Positions 37,791 to 49,547 of a stretch of 64,000 nucleotides of DNA are shown here, in pieces (the first letter of the stretch is position 1; the number at the start of each line of letters is the position of its first letter). A program made the translations under genes and the position numbers. The notes beneath the pieces were generated by a model. It was not told where the DNA came from, ran no database searches, and saw only the letters and a program-made list of their open reading frames with translations. Source of the stretch: Paguma larvata (lineage: Eukaryota; Chordata; Mammalia; Carnivora; Viverridae); contig CM057843.1 of assembly GCA_030068075.1 (NCBI GenBank), positions 11,426,001 to 11,490,000 of the forward strand, given 5' to 3'.

Positions 37791-38329
37791 AAAGTGTATC
37801 AAGAGGGTAGAACTACAGGAAGTGTTTCCTATCTCTCCTAAATCTTTGAGCAAGATGACTTTTGTTATGAAGTGAGACTTCTTGTTCCCCAAGGAGGCTC
37901 TCCCTGATACTGTGATAATGATAATGTGTGCAGGTTCTGTAGAACAGAATCCTTGGTTAGTTGCCTTTTGGTCCTAGCTCCTCTTCCCACTCGAGATGGA
38001 GGTGAACCCAGGAAGCTCTGTATCCTGAGAGACTCATGGTCCTACAGGCAGGAACTTTTGTGTACATTTTGCTGAGGCCCCCAAAAATACACCAGCAAAA
38101 ATCCTTTCCAAACTGGAATATGGAAAGTCACAGCTTGATACCAAATATTAGTACACCCTCCCGTCTGGATTCTCCTGAAACAGCTTCCCCCAACTTGCTT
38201 TGACACAAGGATCCCACACAAGGTTCTGGACCTAGTACAGTATAATTTGAGACCCTGAGTACCCTCTACATTGCAAGATTCTGGGGTATTTAACAGTGGA
38301 GAGGTTATACTTCCTTTGGGACTTCTCCT

Positions 38330-38965
38330 TAAATTTTAATATCGTTCATTGATTTTAAATTTCCCATAAGAAATTATGTTTATAAAAATGAAAACAAAAC
38401 ACAATTTTACCAGTGAAAAGTGAAAGTCAAATCTTCACCCTCTCTATCTAGACCCTTCATAATTCAGTTTTCCAGAAGAAACCACTGTTAAGAATTTGGT
38501 TCCTCCCCTCTATATTTATCCATATGAACATGTTCATATATATATGTCATATCTATAGGAACATGTTATACCATATCTTTTTGTGAAACATTACATGGTA
38601 GACTTTATTATCTGTCAAAATGTCTAAAAACTTACCTCATCTATTTTAATAAGTGCATAGCACTAATTTATAAATTAACCATAATTTACTTAACAATATT
38701 CCTTTCGGTGGAGTTTAAGCTGTTTCTAGATTTACAGTAATTATGATCAATAATATAAGTAATATTCTTAAAAGATGTGTTTTTATTATCTTGCAAGCAT
38801 TTCCATAATTTCTAATTAATAAGATTCCTGAGTTGAAAAATATAAAAACTTAGATTTTTATATATATATTTCTCTCTTATCCAACAAAAATTCACTCTTT
38901 TATTGTTACAATAATGAGTGAAAATGCTTGCTCCCCACAGTTAGTTAACAGTAGCTATTATAAAT
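38330..38965 (-). mobile_element. Old L1M/HAL1-like stretch, reverse
   Basis: AT-rich sequence with patterns common in old L1/HAL1 copies (TTATACCATATCTTTTTGTG, TTGAGTTGAAAAATATAAA region). Assignment is weak. Confidence 0.3.
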
Positions 38966-38969
38966 ACAC

Positions 38970-39187
38970 TCTTTTTTTAATGTTTGTGTATTTATTTTGA
39001 GAGAAAGTAAGAGAGAAAAAGAGACAGTGGAGGAGAGGCAGAGACAGAGGGAGAAAGATAATTCCAGGCAGGCTCATGCTGTCTGCACAGAGTCCAACAC
39101 GGGGCTCTATTTCACAAACCACAAGATCATGACCTAAGCTGAAATCAAGAGTCAGATGCTTTACCGACTGAGCCACCCAGGTGCCCC
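38970..39187 (-). mobile_element. SINE (SINEC_Fc type), reverse
   Basis: Reverse SINE with a T-rich start, GA-rich middle and a head ending in the complement of GGGGCACCTGGGTGGCTC. Target duplications unclear. Confidence 0.85.
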
Positions 39188-39312
39188 AGTAGAAACAAAT
39201 TGTTCTAGTTTTTGACATTATAATGGTTGGAAAATACTAATTATTATTTTAATATGCATTTCTCTGACATCACGTAAGGTTGAATATATTTTCAAATGTT
39301 TATTATCCATCA

Positions 39313-39707
39313 TGTGGACTGAACTGTATCCCACCAAAATTCATGTGTTAAAGCCCTAGCCCCCAATGTGACTGTATAGGCAATAGAGTCTTCAGGAAAT
39401 AATTAAGGCTAAATGAGATTAATTAGGAAATATTAGTGAGGTATTTTAGGAAGTAATTAAGGTTAAATTAGGTTGGAGCCCTAACCTGCTGGCCTGTGAC
39501 CTGTAAGAGAGGAAGCATCACATCACATGAGGACACAGTGAGAAGGCAGCCATCTGCAAGCCAGGGAGAGAGCCCCCACCAGAACCCGATGATGCTGGCA
39601 CCTCGTCTTGGACTTCTAGCCTCCAGAACTATGAGAAAATAAATTTTTGTTGTCTAAGTCACCCAATCTATGGTATTTTGTTATGGAGGCGTGGGCTAAC
39701 TAATACA
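39313..39707 (+). mobile_element. MLT1-type (MaLR) LTR
   Basis: Ancient ERVL-MaLR LTR, TG to CA: CCAAAATTCATGTGTTAAAGCCCTAG near the start, CACATGAGGACACAGTGAGAAGG in the middle (split by mutations), and CTCCAGAACTATGAGAAAATAAATTT then GGTATTTTGTTATGG at the end. Confidence 0.72.
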
Positions 39708-39739
39708 ATCCATTAGTATTTCTACACTGGGAATTAATG

Positions 39740-39923
39740 TTTCCCCAAGTTTATTAAGGAATAATTGACAAATATAATTGCATATATTAAAGTGTACAAC
39801 ATGATATATAGAGACATATAGATACATATAGATAAAGATATATAGATAGATATACATATACATTATGAAATGATTACCATAAACAAGATAACTAACACAT
39901 CCTTTATTTCACATAGTTAATTC

Positions 39924-39955
<32 letters not shown>

Positions 39956-40780
39956 TGAGAAAGTTTAATATTTATTCAACTTCAAGTATATGGTTCCATA
40001 TTATCGACTATAGTCACAGGCTGCCAATTAGATCCTTAGACCTTATTCATCTTATAACTGAAGGCTTGTACCCTTTGCCCTACATCTCCCTATTTTGCCC
40101 TCTCCCCAGTCCCTGGCAACCACAACCACCATTCTACTCTCTGTTTCTATAAGGTTGGCTTTTTTTTTTTTTTTTAAGATTCCACATACATGTGATACCA
40201 CACCAAATTTGTCTTCTCTGCCAGGATGATTTCACTGAGCATAATGCCATCAAACTACATCCTCATTGCCCTACAGGAGTTCTATTGTGTGTACGTGGCA
40301 TGTGCGTGTGCGTGTATATCAGTATCTACATATATTTAAATTTTTGAGGAACTTCCATACTGTTTTCCATAGTGGCTACACCAGGTTGCATTCCCACAAA
40401 TAGTGCACAAGGTTTTTTTCTCCATATCCTATCAACACTTACCATCTCTGGTCTTTAACAATAGCCATCCTGACAGGTGTGAGGTAATATCTCACGATAG
40501 TTTTGTTGTGCTGATTATTAGTGATGTCGAACACCCTTTGCAAGTACCTATTGGCCATTTGGATGTCTCTTTGGAAAAATGTCTATTCAGGTATTTTGCC
40601 CATTTTTAAAATGGATTTATTTTTATTGTGCAGAATGAGTTCTTTATGTACTTTAGATACATAAAGACCCACTATCAGATACATGGCTTGTAAATATTTT
40701 CTCCCATGCCATAGGTTGCCTTTTCAATTATTGATAACTTCCTTTGCTCGGTAGAGCGTTTTAATTTAATCGTAACTCTC
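39740..40780 (-). mobile_element. Old LINE-1 (L1M type), reverse, with TG microsatellite
   Basis: Contains reverse L1 ORF2 and 3' UTR hallmarks (GGAACTTCCATACTGTTTTCCAT, GGTTGCATTCCCAC, GACAGGTGTGAGGTAATATC). Interrupted by (TG)n at 39924-39954. Confidence 0.7.
39924..39954. repeat. (TG)n microsatellite
   Basis: Uninterrupted TG run of about 15 units inside an old LINE. Confidence 0.95.
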
Positions 40781-41099
40781 TCAGCTGAGGTCAACGTTGG
40801 TAAAGACCACAGGGGTCTTTGGTGTCCTAAACAGATGGCTAGGGCCATTGGGGTCCTTGGTGGGGGAAGCTATCGGCATTCTCCTGTTCTCCTATTCTGC
40901 CCATGGGGATAAGCTCTAGCCGAGGAGATTCCTCTGGGCCCCAGGTCTAGAGGGCTGGCATCCACAGTGGCCACAGAGTCAGGGTCCTGGGATCAGGTGC
41001 ACTTGCTCTGGTGGTGGTGCTGGGGTCTCACATGTGAACATGTGCAGGTATCCCCTGGACCTGAAGTCTGGGCTTCTGGGGCTTACCATAGTGACTCAG

Positions 41100-41640
41100 G
41101 TTCTGAGTAGGAGGGGAAATTCTGCAGTGGCTGGCCCAGGGATGACAAGAGGCAATGGTGGCTTAGGCCTAGGTGGCAGGGTGCGGCAGCAGCTGGGGTG
41201 AAAGCGCCAACTCATGACCCCAGAGTGCAGAGCACAGAGCAGCAACAGCAAAGCCCTGGTGATGGTGGATCAGAGCCCTGACTCCAGACACCAGAGGCAG
41301 GGCAGAGAGCTGCAGCAATCCAACCTGGTGATGGTGAGTCTCTGCCAAGACTAGGACCGAGGGGTTGGGACACAAACCCCAGCCCCTGTGATGGAATGTC
41401 ACAGCCCTGGCTTCAGACCTAGGTTGCAGAGCACAGGATAATGGCAGGATTCCCTGGTGATGGCAGGTCAAAGCTTCTGCTTAGGAGCCAGGATGTGGTC
41501 ACACAGAAGAGCAGCGTGGCTTGGTGATCGTGGGTCAAAGCTGTGACTTGGGACCCCGTGTGTGGGGTACAGAGCAGTGGCAGCTCCCATGTTGTAAATG
41601 GCAAGGCCCTGTGGTCTTCGGAGAACTGGACACAGCAGTG
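41100..41640. repeat. Decayed minisatellite, unit about 66 bp
   Basis: At least five diverged units, each with a phrase like CCTGGTGATGGNNGGTCANAGC followed by GACT...GACACCAGNN and CAGAGCAGNGGCAGC. The minus-strand readings repeat a THHHQ-like motif every 22-23 residues, as expected for a 66-69 bp period. GC-rich, set between AT-rich old LINE sequence. Confidence 0.65.
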
Positions 41641-42289
41641 ATGGAGCTCCTGGAGATGAGCGTCGCCACCCCCTATCCTGCTGCCTTGCTAATCTCACAG
41701 CTTCCTGAAAATTGTTGTTTTATGTCCTTTCCTTCTTTTTCTACTGAATTATTAATTTTTTTTATTGGTCCGTGAGAACTCTTTATGTATGGTGCATATC
41801 TTTGGCCATATATTTTACAAATAATTCTACACAGTATTCCAATTTGCCATTTTTCTTTCATTTTTGTTTTTGCTATCTTCCAACACTTGGAAGTTCAATA
41901 GTTTCATGTTTTCAAATATATCCTTTATAAATAAACTCATAGACAATACCCTGCAAGTATTACTCTTTTCCCATGATCTCCGAACAACTTCTAGAGCTCC
42001 AATTCAATATAGTTTTCATCTACTTTTAGAAAAATGTTACTGAATGATGAAAAGCCTTCGCATTCATATGTTCAGTACTTAAGACAACAACGCAAGCCTA
42101 ACTCTGGAAGGTCAGCTCCTCTGTCTTTGCAGCGAGAATAAGTAGCAGATATATTGGAGAGCAAGAGGGTTACACTGGAGGCAACAGCTGGAAGTCGATC
42201 CCAAGTGCTATGCACTAGGCTATTGGGGTGATGCAGAGGCCACTATCACTGAGAGTAGGATGCCTTAGGAGGAGTCAATCGCATAGCAT

Positions 42290-42740
42290 ATTTGTTGAGA
42301 TCATGTGCTTTGGAATTAGGCAAAGGCAAGTTTGAGCTCCAGCTCCTCAAAGCCCCAAGTATGCGGTCTTGAGCAAATTACTGAGTCACCCTGAACCTCC
42401 ATTATTTATCTTTAAAATGGGAATAGTAACGATTTCTACCTCATGGAATCATAAGTATTGATTGGGATTTAGTGCATATAAATCTCATGGTGAGGGGTCA
42501 TGTACATGTTATCGATTATTATTATGTTAATAACAACACTGGTAGTCTCCTTCTAGGAGCTCTGTGTGTGTTATTTCATTTAATCTGCCCAGCAACCTTT
42601 TGAGAAGATATTACTCTCATTCTTCAAATAAGGAAACTGGGGTCCAAAGGGGCTCAGTAGCTGCTAATAGCTGGAGAGCAGGTCTATCTGTCTACAAAAT
42701 GCTGCAGGATTCCCAAAGAGAGGACGCTGTCACACGGACT
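42290..42740 (+). repeat. MIR elements in unit B
   Basis: First MIR at 42290-42520 (TTTGAGCTCCAGCTC, CTTGAGCAAATTACTGAG), second at 42540-42740 (ATTCTTCAAATAAGGAAACTG). Same order as in unit A. Confidence 0.75.
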
Positions 42741-43512
42741 TGGGTAAGTTATTGATGAGGAAAACATAAGGGTTACACTATATAACTCCAATTTCCTCTC
42801 TCATCATCTCTATCACTAAATTCTCATCTTCTCAAGGCCTGGACCAGTTAATGATGGTGAGGGCACCCTTCCCAGGGGTCCCCTGGTCGCTCCCAGCACA
42901 GCACAGCACACTGCCTCAACCACCTCTCTCAGCTCATTTTGGGACTCCCAAGACACAGTGCCTGTGGCCCTCACTAACAAGGCCCGAGGGGCCATTGGAG
43001 GGGAGGGGATGTACTTTGTTCCTGAGGATTCATTAAGAATTTGAAGTGGGAAAGGGCACCTCCATTTTTTGCTTCGTCTCTTGGGGCTTCCTTCTCACCT
43101 CAGGTTGGGAGTCAGCTTGTCTCTGCCCCTAAGTCCTGTTTGGACCAGACAAGTGGGAGGGGAAACCCTTGGACTGGGGACCCAGATTCGGTGCTGGCGC
43201 CATGTCTAGTTCCCTGGATGACCTGGGGAAAGCAAAGAACTCCCCTATGTCCCCTTCTGTTAAATGGAGTTGTTAGGATAACTATCCTATAGATCAATAC
43301 GGGGGACGGAGATGTTTGGAGAAATTCCAAATCACCACAGATGCATGAGGCCCCACTGCTTTATTACTGTCCTATTTATTAGGACTTACGTTATTTACTT
43401 AGCTCTCCCCACCCTCTCCTCCCCACTCCTGGGCAATTTTAAGGACACAAGAGGATTACCCTGCGGCGAGAAGTCCCATGACAGAGATGGCCTCCACCTC
43501 TTTTAATCTCAT

Positions 43513-43600
43513 TTCTATATATATTCCTCCAGAATAGCTGACTGAGTTTACATCCCTTCCCACGCAACCTCACTGGCCTCTGTGCCGTAACAGGTGAGTT
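43513..43600 (+). promoter_or_regulatory. Candidate promoter and non-coding first exon of the second plus-strand receptor
   Basis: A TATA-like run (CTATATATATTCC near 43516) lies about 70 bases before ACAG|GTGAGT, a consensus splice donor with GT at 43594. It aligns by eye with the donor in the first unit. The intron to the acceptor at 49542 would be about 5.9 kb, nearly the same as in the first unit. Confidence 0.38.
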
Positions 43601-43804
43601 TTCCCATGATCCTCCCTCTGCTCTTGTGTAAAATGGAAGGGAATGTACTTGTTACTGAGTAAGTCAAACCTCCTGGTTTTACAGGTGCAGCAACCAAAGT
43701 CTCAAAACCAAAACTAAGAGACATGCTCGGGATGACATATCAGGTGAGCGAAAGAGCTGGGATTGTGACCCAGAGATTGGGGGTCCTTTTATAGGCATCT
43801 TTAC

Positions 43805-43866
43805 CAATTCCCTCTTTTCTATTTTATTTTAATTTATTTATTTATTTTTCAATTCCCTCTTTTCTA
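43805..43866. mobile_element. Tail-only retroinsertion: 28-bp A/T tail between 17-bp duplications
   Basis: A perfect 17-base direct repeat (43805-43821 and 43850-43866) flanks only 28 bases of T-rich sequence with TTTA units. This is what an extremely truncated SINE or L1 insertion in reverse orientation would leave. Confidence 0.65.
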
Positions 43867-44639
43867 GATAAAGCTTTTTTTCCTGACTGTTAGGGGTGTG
43901 TGGGATGAGATTCAGGGTTCGACTTCCCCGTCCAGAACCAATGCTTGCTGGGCAGCCTCACCAGGTTACTGAGACTACCACTAGTACATGGAGGCCCTAC
44001 TGGGACTTCAGAGCAGGGAGTTCTCATAGCATGAGGCAAGTCTGGGGTTCGTATGGACCCCCGAGAATGGCGATCCAGAAGGGCTTCCTCATCAATGATC
44101 ACTCTTGTGATTTTGTTATCCACAGACATCCTAGATCAATAGTCTGGTAAACAACCCAGAATTTAGGAAATCTTACATAAATTTCATCCCTCGTTGATTG
44201 AGGGTTAGCTAGAAGCTACTAGGGGAGCATATTATTCTCGCTCCTAACTTACTTGCTTTGGAGGAATCCTTCTTCCGATTGTGGAAAATATGTGAGAAGT
44301 TTACGGAAAGAGCTGTATGGCACTATGTATATGGCTACACGCACTGCATGCCCCCTCTAGATGAGTGGACGAATCGTCCCTACAACAGTCTCTTGTGCCT
44401 TTCACTTGACACTACCTCATCCAATTCATACCAACCCTTCAAACTCTACAACAAATTCCCACTTCCCAGAAACGCTTTCTTCACTACTATAGCCCATAAA
44501 GATGCCCTCTTTGTCAGAAAACCTCTTTGCCAATGAGTGCGGTTATTCATTCATCTATAAAATGGTGCATAGCTAAAATAAGTTTATGCATATAGTTTCT
44601 ACATTCGGATATGAAGGTCATGCTTAAATTGGACTGAGG

Positions 44640-45010
44640 GAGCTACACTAAATCACTACATGGTTATGCTAGAAGCTACAGTGATAAGCGCCATGTAGAA
44701 TACAATTAAAGTCTGGTGGGAGTATTGAAGATGTAAATATCGCTTTAAAATGGGCACAGATCAGGAAGATATTTCTAGAAGAGGTAGTATTTGAGCTGAA
44801 TCTTGAAGACTGACCACGTGACAATGAAAGGATAGTCTATAGACAGAAAATAGCCAAAGCAGAGGTGGGAATATAGGAAGTCACAGTTCGCAATCTGATG
44901 ACATGGATTGAAACAAAACGGGAAATTAGGGATCACTTCTGACTGTGGCCATTGTACATTCAAGGCACTGTTTGAACCTGAGCGACTTCAGCCTGCAAGG
45001 CAAGCCTTTG
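44640..45010. repeat. Ancient interspersed repeat shared by the tandem units
   Basis: Old repeat with AAGAGGTAGTATTTGAGCTGAA and CAAAGCAGAGGTGGG. Similar pieces occur at 32450-32600 and 59275-59620, at comparable places in the other two units. Family not named. Confidence 0.4.
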
Positions 45011-45164
45011 GGATCTGCAAGGGCACAACCACAGCAAGCATGGGAGTGGGTTTTTGAGTCATGAGAATAGGTCAGATACAGATTCAGAGAGAATTACAGG
45101 AGAAAGACATGGCTTCACGATCCTTCAGATGCCTTGGGTTACCTTGAGTGCTGGTATGTGTACA

Positions 45165-45375
45165 GGTAAGAGCGAGGCCTCTGGAGTCAGATGGCCAGAG
45201 TTGAAATCCTGCCTCTGCCATTTGCTTTATGTGACTCATGTTCTCTCTGTAAAATCAGGATTACAAATGGTATCCATTTTATAGTAGGGAGTGTGAGGAA
45301 TAAAGGAGTTAACACACATAAAGCACTTAGAACCATGCACAGTGCCTCGCTTGGGGTAATTCTCCTAACAGCTTT
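45165..45375 (+). repeat. MIR element
   Basis: CTGGAGTCAGATGGCCAGAGT, AAATCCTGCCTCTGCCATTT, TCTGTAAAATCAGGAT and AGCACTTAGAACCATGC. Confidence 0.75.
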
Positions 45376-45575
45376 TAGCTGCAGTTGTTGTCAGGGAATG
45401 CCCCAAGGAAACTCTGTCAGTATCCAATATTGTGGGGACCACCTGCATATCTTTGGGGAAGGGATTGCTGGTTTCTCTTTTGTGCAATTACTTTATTGTG
45501 ATGTGGGATTTTGTAGGTATTCCATGACCACGCCCGTGATGTGGTACTTCATCAGATAGTGTAAAAATAATCTGC

Positions 45576-45752
45576 GGGGCACCTGGGTGGCTCGGTCAGT
45601 GAAGCATCTGACTCTTGATTTCTGTTCAGGTCGTGATATCTCTGCACTGACAATGTGGAGCCTGCTTGGGATTCTCTCTCTCCCTCTCTCTGTCCCTCCC
45701 CCGCTTGTGCGTTCACTCTCTCTCTCAAAAGAAACAAATGAACTTAAAAAAA
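45576..45752 (+). mobile_element. SINE (SINEC_Fc type), forward, internally deleted
   Basis: Forward SINE with a normal head and CT-rich end, but the segment between the box B area and the middle (the usual GTTCGAGCCCC...GGGCTC) is missing, so it is shorter than its relatives. Confidence 0.83.
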
Positions 45753-45769
45753 TGATGTACATTCATTGT

Positions 45770-46500
45770 AGACAAATCATAAAGTAGAGAAGAGTAGAAG
45801 AAAGATAATAAAACCCATTCATATTGTTACTCAAACCACTGATACAGTTTGGTATTTCTTCCCGGTCTTGTTTCTGCGTGTGAGTGTGAAAGTGTGGGTA
45901 TTTATCTTTGTTGATACTGAAATAACACCATGTTGTATAATTTTGCATCCTGCTTTAGTCACTTAACATTATATGATAAGAATTTCATTTTTTAATTTGT
46001 TTTTTTTGCATTATGTTTTCCACCGGTGTACACTCATGGTATATAAGAAATGTATAGATTTTTGTATATTTGATTTTTATCATGATACATTTTTCTAATG
46101 AGTCTTCCTTAGTTTTTTACAGACAATCAAAAAACTTGCTTTCTCTTCCTTTCCAATATATACTTGATATTTCTATTTCTTGACATTAATTTTGTATTGA
46201 TTCTAGGGCAATAATAAAAATAGATGTAACGGTGGGGGGATCCCCCTCTTGCTCCTATTTCATGGGATAATGTGTTACTCTCCATGAGAAATAATCCTGC
46301 AATTATATGACTATAGCTGGGTATTTTTCCTTTTAAATCAAGAATGGATTGTAACCTGTAAAAAGTACCTTTTAGACAATTGATCTAATATATACATACA
46401 TTTACATATATTAGATCATATCCTCAATTTTTTATAAGAGCTCTCTCAATCATGATAGACTACTTCTTTCAATATTCTGATATTTAAAACTCCCTAGAGT
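45770..46500. mobile_element. Old L1M/HAL1-like stretch
   Basis: AT-rich, without any supported gene. Features such as CATCCTGCTTTAGTCACTTAAC point to an old LINE remnant. Confidence 0.3.
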
Positions 46501-46634
46501 TATAGTTAGCATTTTGTTTCTATAGTCATAAATAAAGTTGCTCTCCAGTGATACTTCATATATTTCTCCCCAAAATTTTATATTTCTAGTGTCAAGTGTG
46601 TGCTAACTTGATAAAAAGTATTGGGATACTGGGC

Positions 46635-47025
46635 CGAGAGGGTGTGATGACATAAGTGAATAAGTCCGACAAAGAAGAACAAATACAAATATGATTTCAC
46701 TTATATGTAGTTTCTAAAAATCAGAATAAAACAAAGAAGAAACAGGCCCGTAAACACAGAGAACAAACTGTGACTGCCAGAGGGAAAAGAAGACAGGGGA
46801 TGGGCAAAATGGGCGAATGGGAGGTATGGGCTTTCGGATGTGGGGTGAATATGGAGATGAAAGGCACGGCCCAGGGAATAGAGTCATGGGTTGTAATAGC
46901 GTTGGCCTTGACCGATGCGGCTACGCTTGTGGGCACAGCGTAACAGACTCACCCAATCACTGTGTTGTACATTTTGAAACTAATGTAACATTGCGTGTCA
47001 ACTACAATTTTTTAAAGGTATTAGG
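46635..47025 (+). mobile_element. Diverged LINE-1 3' UTR fragment
   Basis: Resembles the 3' end seen at 17250-17580 and 30200-30540 (TATGATTTCACT, GAGAACAAACTG, CACTGTGTTGTACA, TGAAACTAATGTAACAT), with many changes. Confidence 0.65.
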
Positions 47026-47429
47026 AAAGTTAATTTTTTTCTGATATCGCAGGAAAGTTTATATGGAAGGAGAATATTCTATGCATTATAATGAAACCAA
47101 ACTTCTCTCAACAGTTTTCTGAGGCTAGAGATCGCTACTATGGTAATTACTTCTTTGACAATTTTTTTAACTTTCTTCCCTGTTTTGGCTTACTTGGGCT
47201 TTGAGACTGTTCTTGAGTATATTTTAGTTTATATTTTCCTAGAATTGTGCCTATTTATTGAAATTTTCCACTTAAATGATACACTTCTAGAGTATTCTCT
47301 TAAAATTTAATTTTTCCTTTGTATTTCTGGCTGTAGCCCTTTCTAATTCCTAATTGTCTATATTCGACCATTTTATTCTTATTTATTCTTGCCCAGATGG
47401 CAATCTACCTGGTTCTTTAAATAGATTTA

Positions 47430-48640
47430 TAGGTTTTTAAAATTATTTGTTACTTTGCGTGTAGTTGGCACACAATGTTACATTAGTTTAAGGTACAAGT
47501 TAGTGATTCGACACCTTATGCTACGTTTACCGTATGTCTCCTTACATCATTACTGCAATATCGTTGACTGTATTCCTTATACTGTGTCTTTTATTCCCAT
47601 GACTTATTCATTCCATAACTAGAAGATTTATATCACATATGTGTGTATGAGTGGGTGTGTGTGAGTGTGAGCTTTCCCTTCTTTTTAAAGCAAACCAAAG
47701 AATGCTATACTTATTCTACTAGTCGAGCTTTACATTTAATAATATGGCTTTGATATCTTTCAAATCAGCACAGACAGAACTGTTTCCCACAGCTGTACAG
47801 TATTCTTTTGTAAGGATCTATGCCAAATTAAATTACCCAGCCCTCTTGGGTAAATTCAATTATTTGCTCTTACAAACCATGCTGCAACAAATACCATCAC
47901 ACAAATGCCATACATGTGACCATATATCTGTTGGATAAATTCCCAGAAGTGGAATTTCCAGAAGAAGAAAACACATTTGTAATTTTGCCTCATAGCTGTC
48001 CTTCAAATTCCCCTTGTAGCCAACCTTAATCTGCAACCACACAGAGAATGAGTTGTGGGGGAATGTGTTTCCGGCTTAGGTTAATTTGCTAGAATTTTAA
48101 ATTTTTAATAGAATCACCAATTTTGGTTATTTAAATTTTTTTCTATATTTTGAGTCCTCTTTACATGATTAAAATTCTTTGATTTTTTCCCCAAAAGCTT
48201 CCTGGTTTAATTTTTATATTTAAATCTTTGATCTATTTAGAGTTTAGTTTTGCAAAATAGATGAGGCATGGGTACAACTTCAGTTTTTCCCAGATAGCTA
48301 TGCTACTGCCCCTACAGCATTAGTACATTTTCCCACTCGCTTAAGATACCATCGTTATCTTGTATGAAATTCTTGTATTACATTAGTAATGGACATTTCA
48401 TTTCTCTTTTTTTAAGCTTAGAAAGTATTGCTTTACTTTATATTTTCCAGCTGTATTGAGGTCTAATTGACAAAATTATAAACTATTTAAAGTATACAAC
48501 GCGCTACATCTCCACTGTGAAAGGATTCTCACTGTCAAGTTCATTAACACATCCGTCACCTCACAGATTGACCTTTTCTTCTGTGTATGAGAATATGTAA
48601 CCTCTACTCTCTTAGAAAATTGCAAGGTTCAAACCCCTTT
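47430..48640 (-). mobile_element. Old LINE-1 remnants, reverse
   Basis: Several pieces: a L1 3' UTR-like segment at 47430-47640 (TTGGCACACAATGTTACATTAG), a middle L1M piece at 47740-48290, and a L1M 3' end at 48440-48640 (GTCTAATTGACAAAATTATAAAC). Confidence 0.45.
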
Positions 48641-49311
48641 ACCAGCCAGCCCCTCCCCAGTTCTTAAACTTCTTTTCCTCATGTCTTGATCCGATTACTT
48701 GATAACTGTCTTTACATTTTGTTTTTAATCTATTTACTGGGAACTATGGATTTGCTTGTGAACACTGATTTGGTGATACGCACATGTTCTAGTGCGCGTC
48801 GGTGTCACTCTCCCCTCTTTCCCTCTCCCTGATGTTCTTCAGTTTAAGTTTTGATTCCCTCTGGTCCAACGGTTTCTTACAGATTTCAAATCACGGGGTT
48901 GTTTTTAAAATTCCTTTTTCCTTACATTGGTTGGTGATTAAATATTATTGCCTGTATTCTTTATTCTTTGGGAATTTTTTGAATTTCAGGTTTATACATG
49001 CTCTTTTTGGGGGGTGGTGGTGAAAGTTTCATTTGGCATTTGGGAAAGTCATGCATACCAATTAGTTCTCCTCTTAAATAATTATACTGAGAGCTCTTAC
49101 AGCCTCGCTTTATTCTGTCAAATTAATTCTATTATGGACTGAAAGTCACTCTAATGCTCCCTGGCTACCACACTTAGTTCATGTTGTAGTGAAGGTATCT
49201 ATGGTGATAGTTCCCTTCCTGGAGCAAGTCCTCTATCTAAACTCTTTTAGGCATATGAGGGGAGGGCAATTATTCTTCCTGAGATTTCTGCTTTTGAAAA
49301 GTAATCAGCCT

Positions 49312-49405
49312 AGGGGAGAGTGGGTGACGGGCACAGAGGAGGGCACTTGTTGGGATGAGCACTGGTGTCATATGGAAACCAATTTGACAATAAATTATTA
49401 AAAAA
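49312..49405 (+). mobile_element. Very short 5'-truncated LINE-1 3' end upstream of a receptor
   Basis: The last 94 bases of a felid L1 (GATGAGCACTGGTGTCATATGG..., then an A tail), flanked by a perfect 15-base duplication at 49297-49311 and 49406-49420. It lies about 140 bases before the receptor ATG. Confidence 0.88.
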
Positions 49406-49527
49406 AAAAGTAATCAGCCTCAAAAAATCCACATGCCAAAGACACACATTTTGGAATGGCAAACTTTACTGCCCTATAGTCTGTTTTTTCTTTTAGAAAA
49501 AAATACATTGAGAATATTAACTCCTTG

Positions 49528-49547
49528 GATGTTTCCTTGCAGGAAAA
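49528..49547 (+). other. Likely splice acceptor just before an OR coding exon
   Basis: A T/C-rich run ends in GCAG at 49539-49542, five bases before the ATG. It matches in position the acceptors before the receptors at 36842 and 60945. Confidence 0.5.

Noticed and set aside
41169..41471. Repeated THHHQ-like motif as a histidine-rich protein
   Set aside because: The periodicity is that of a DNA minisatellite, the frame is not maintained between units, and no start or promoter supports it.
41100..41640. CRISPR-like array of spaced repeats
   Set aside because: The repeats are diverged tandem units without conserved short repeats and unique spacers, and this is a mammalian genome.
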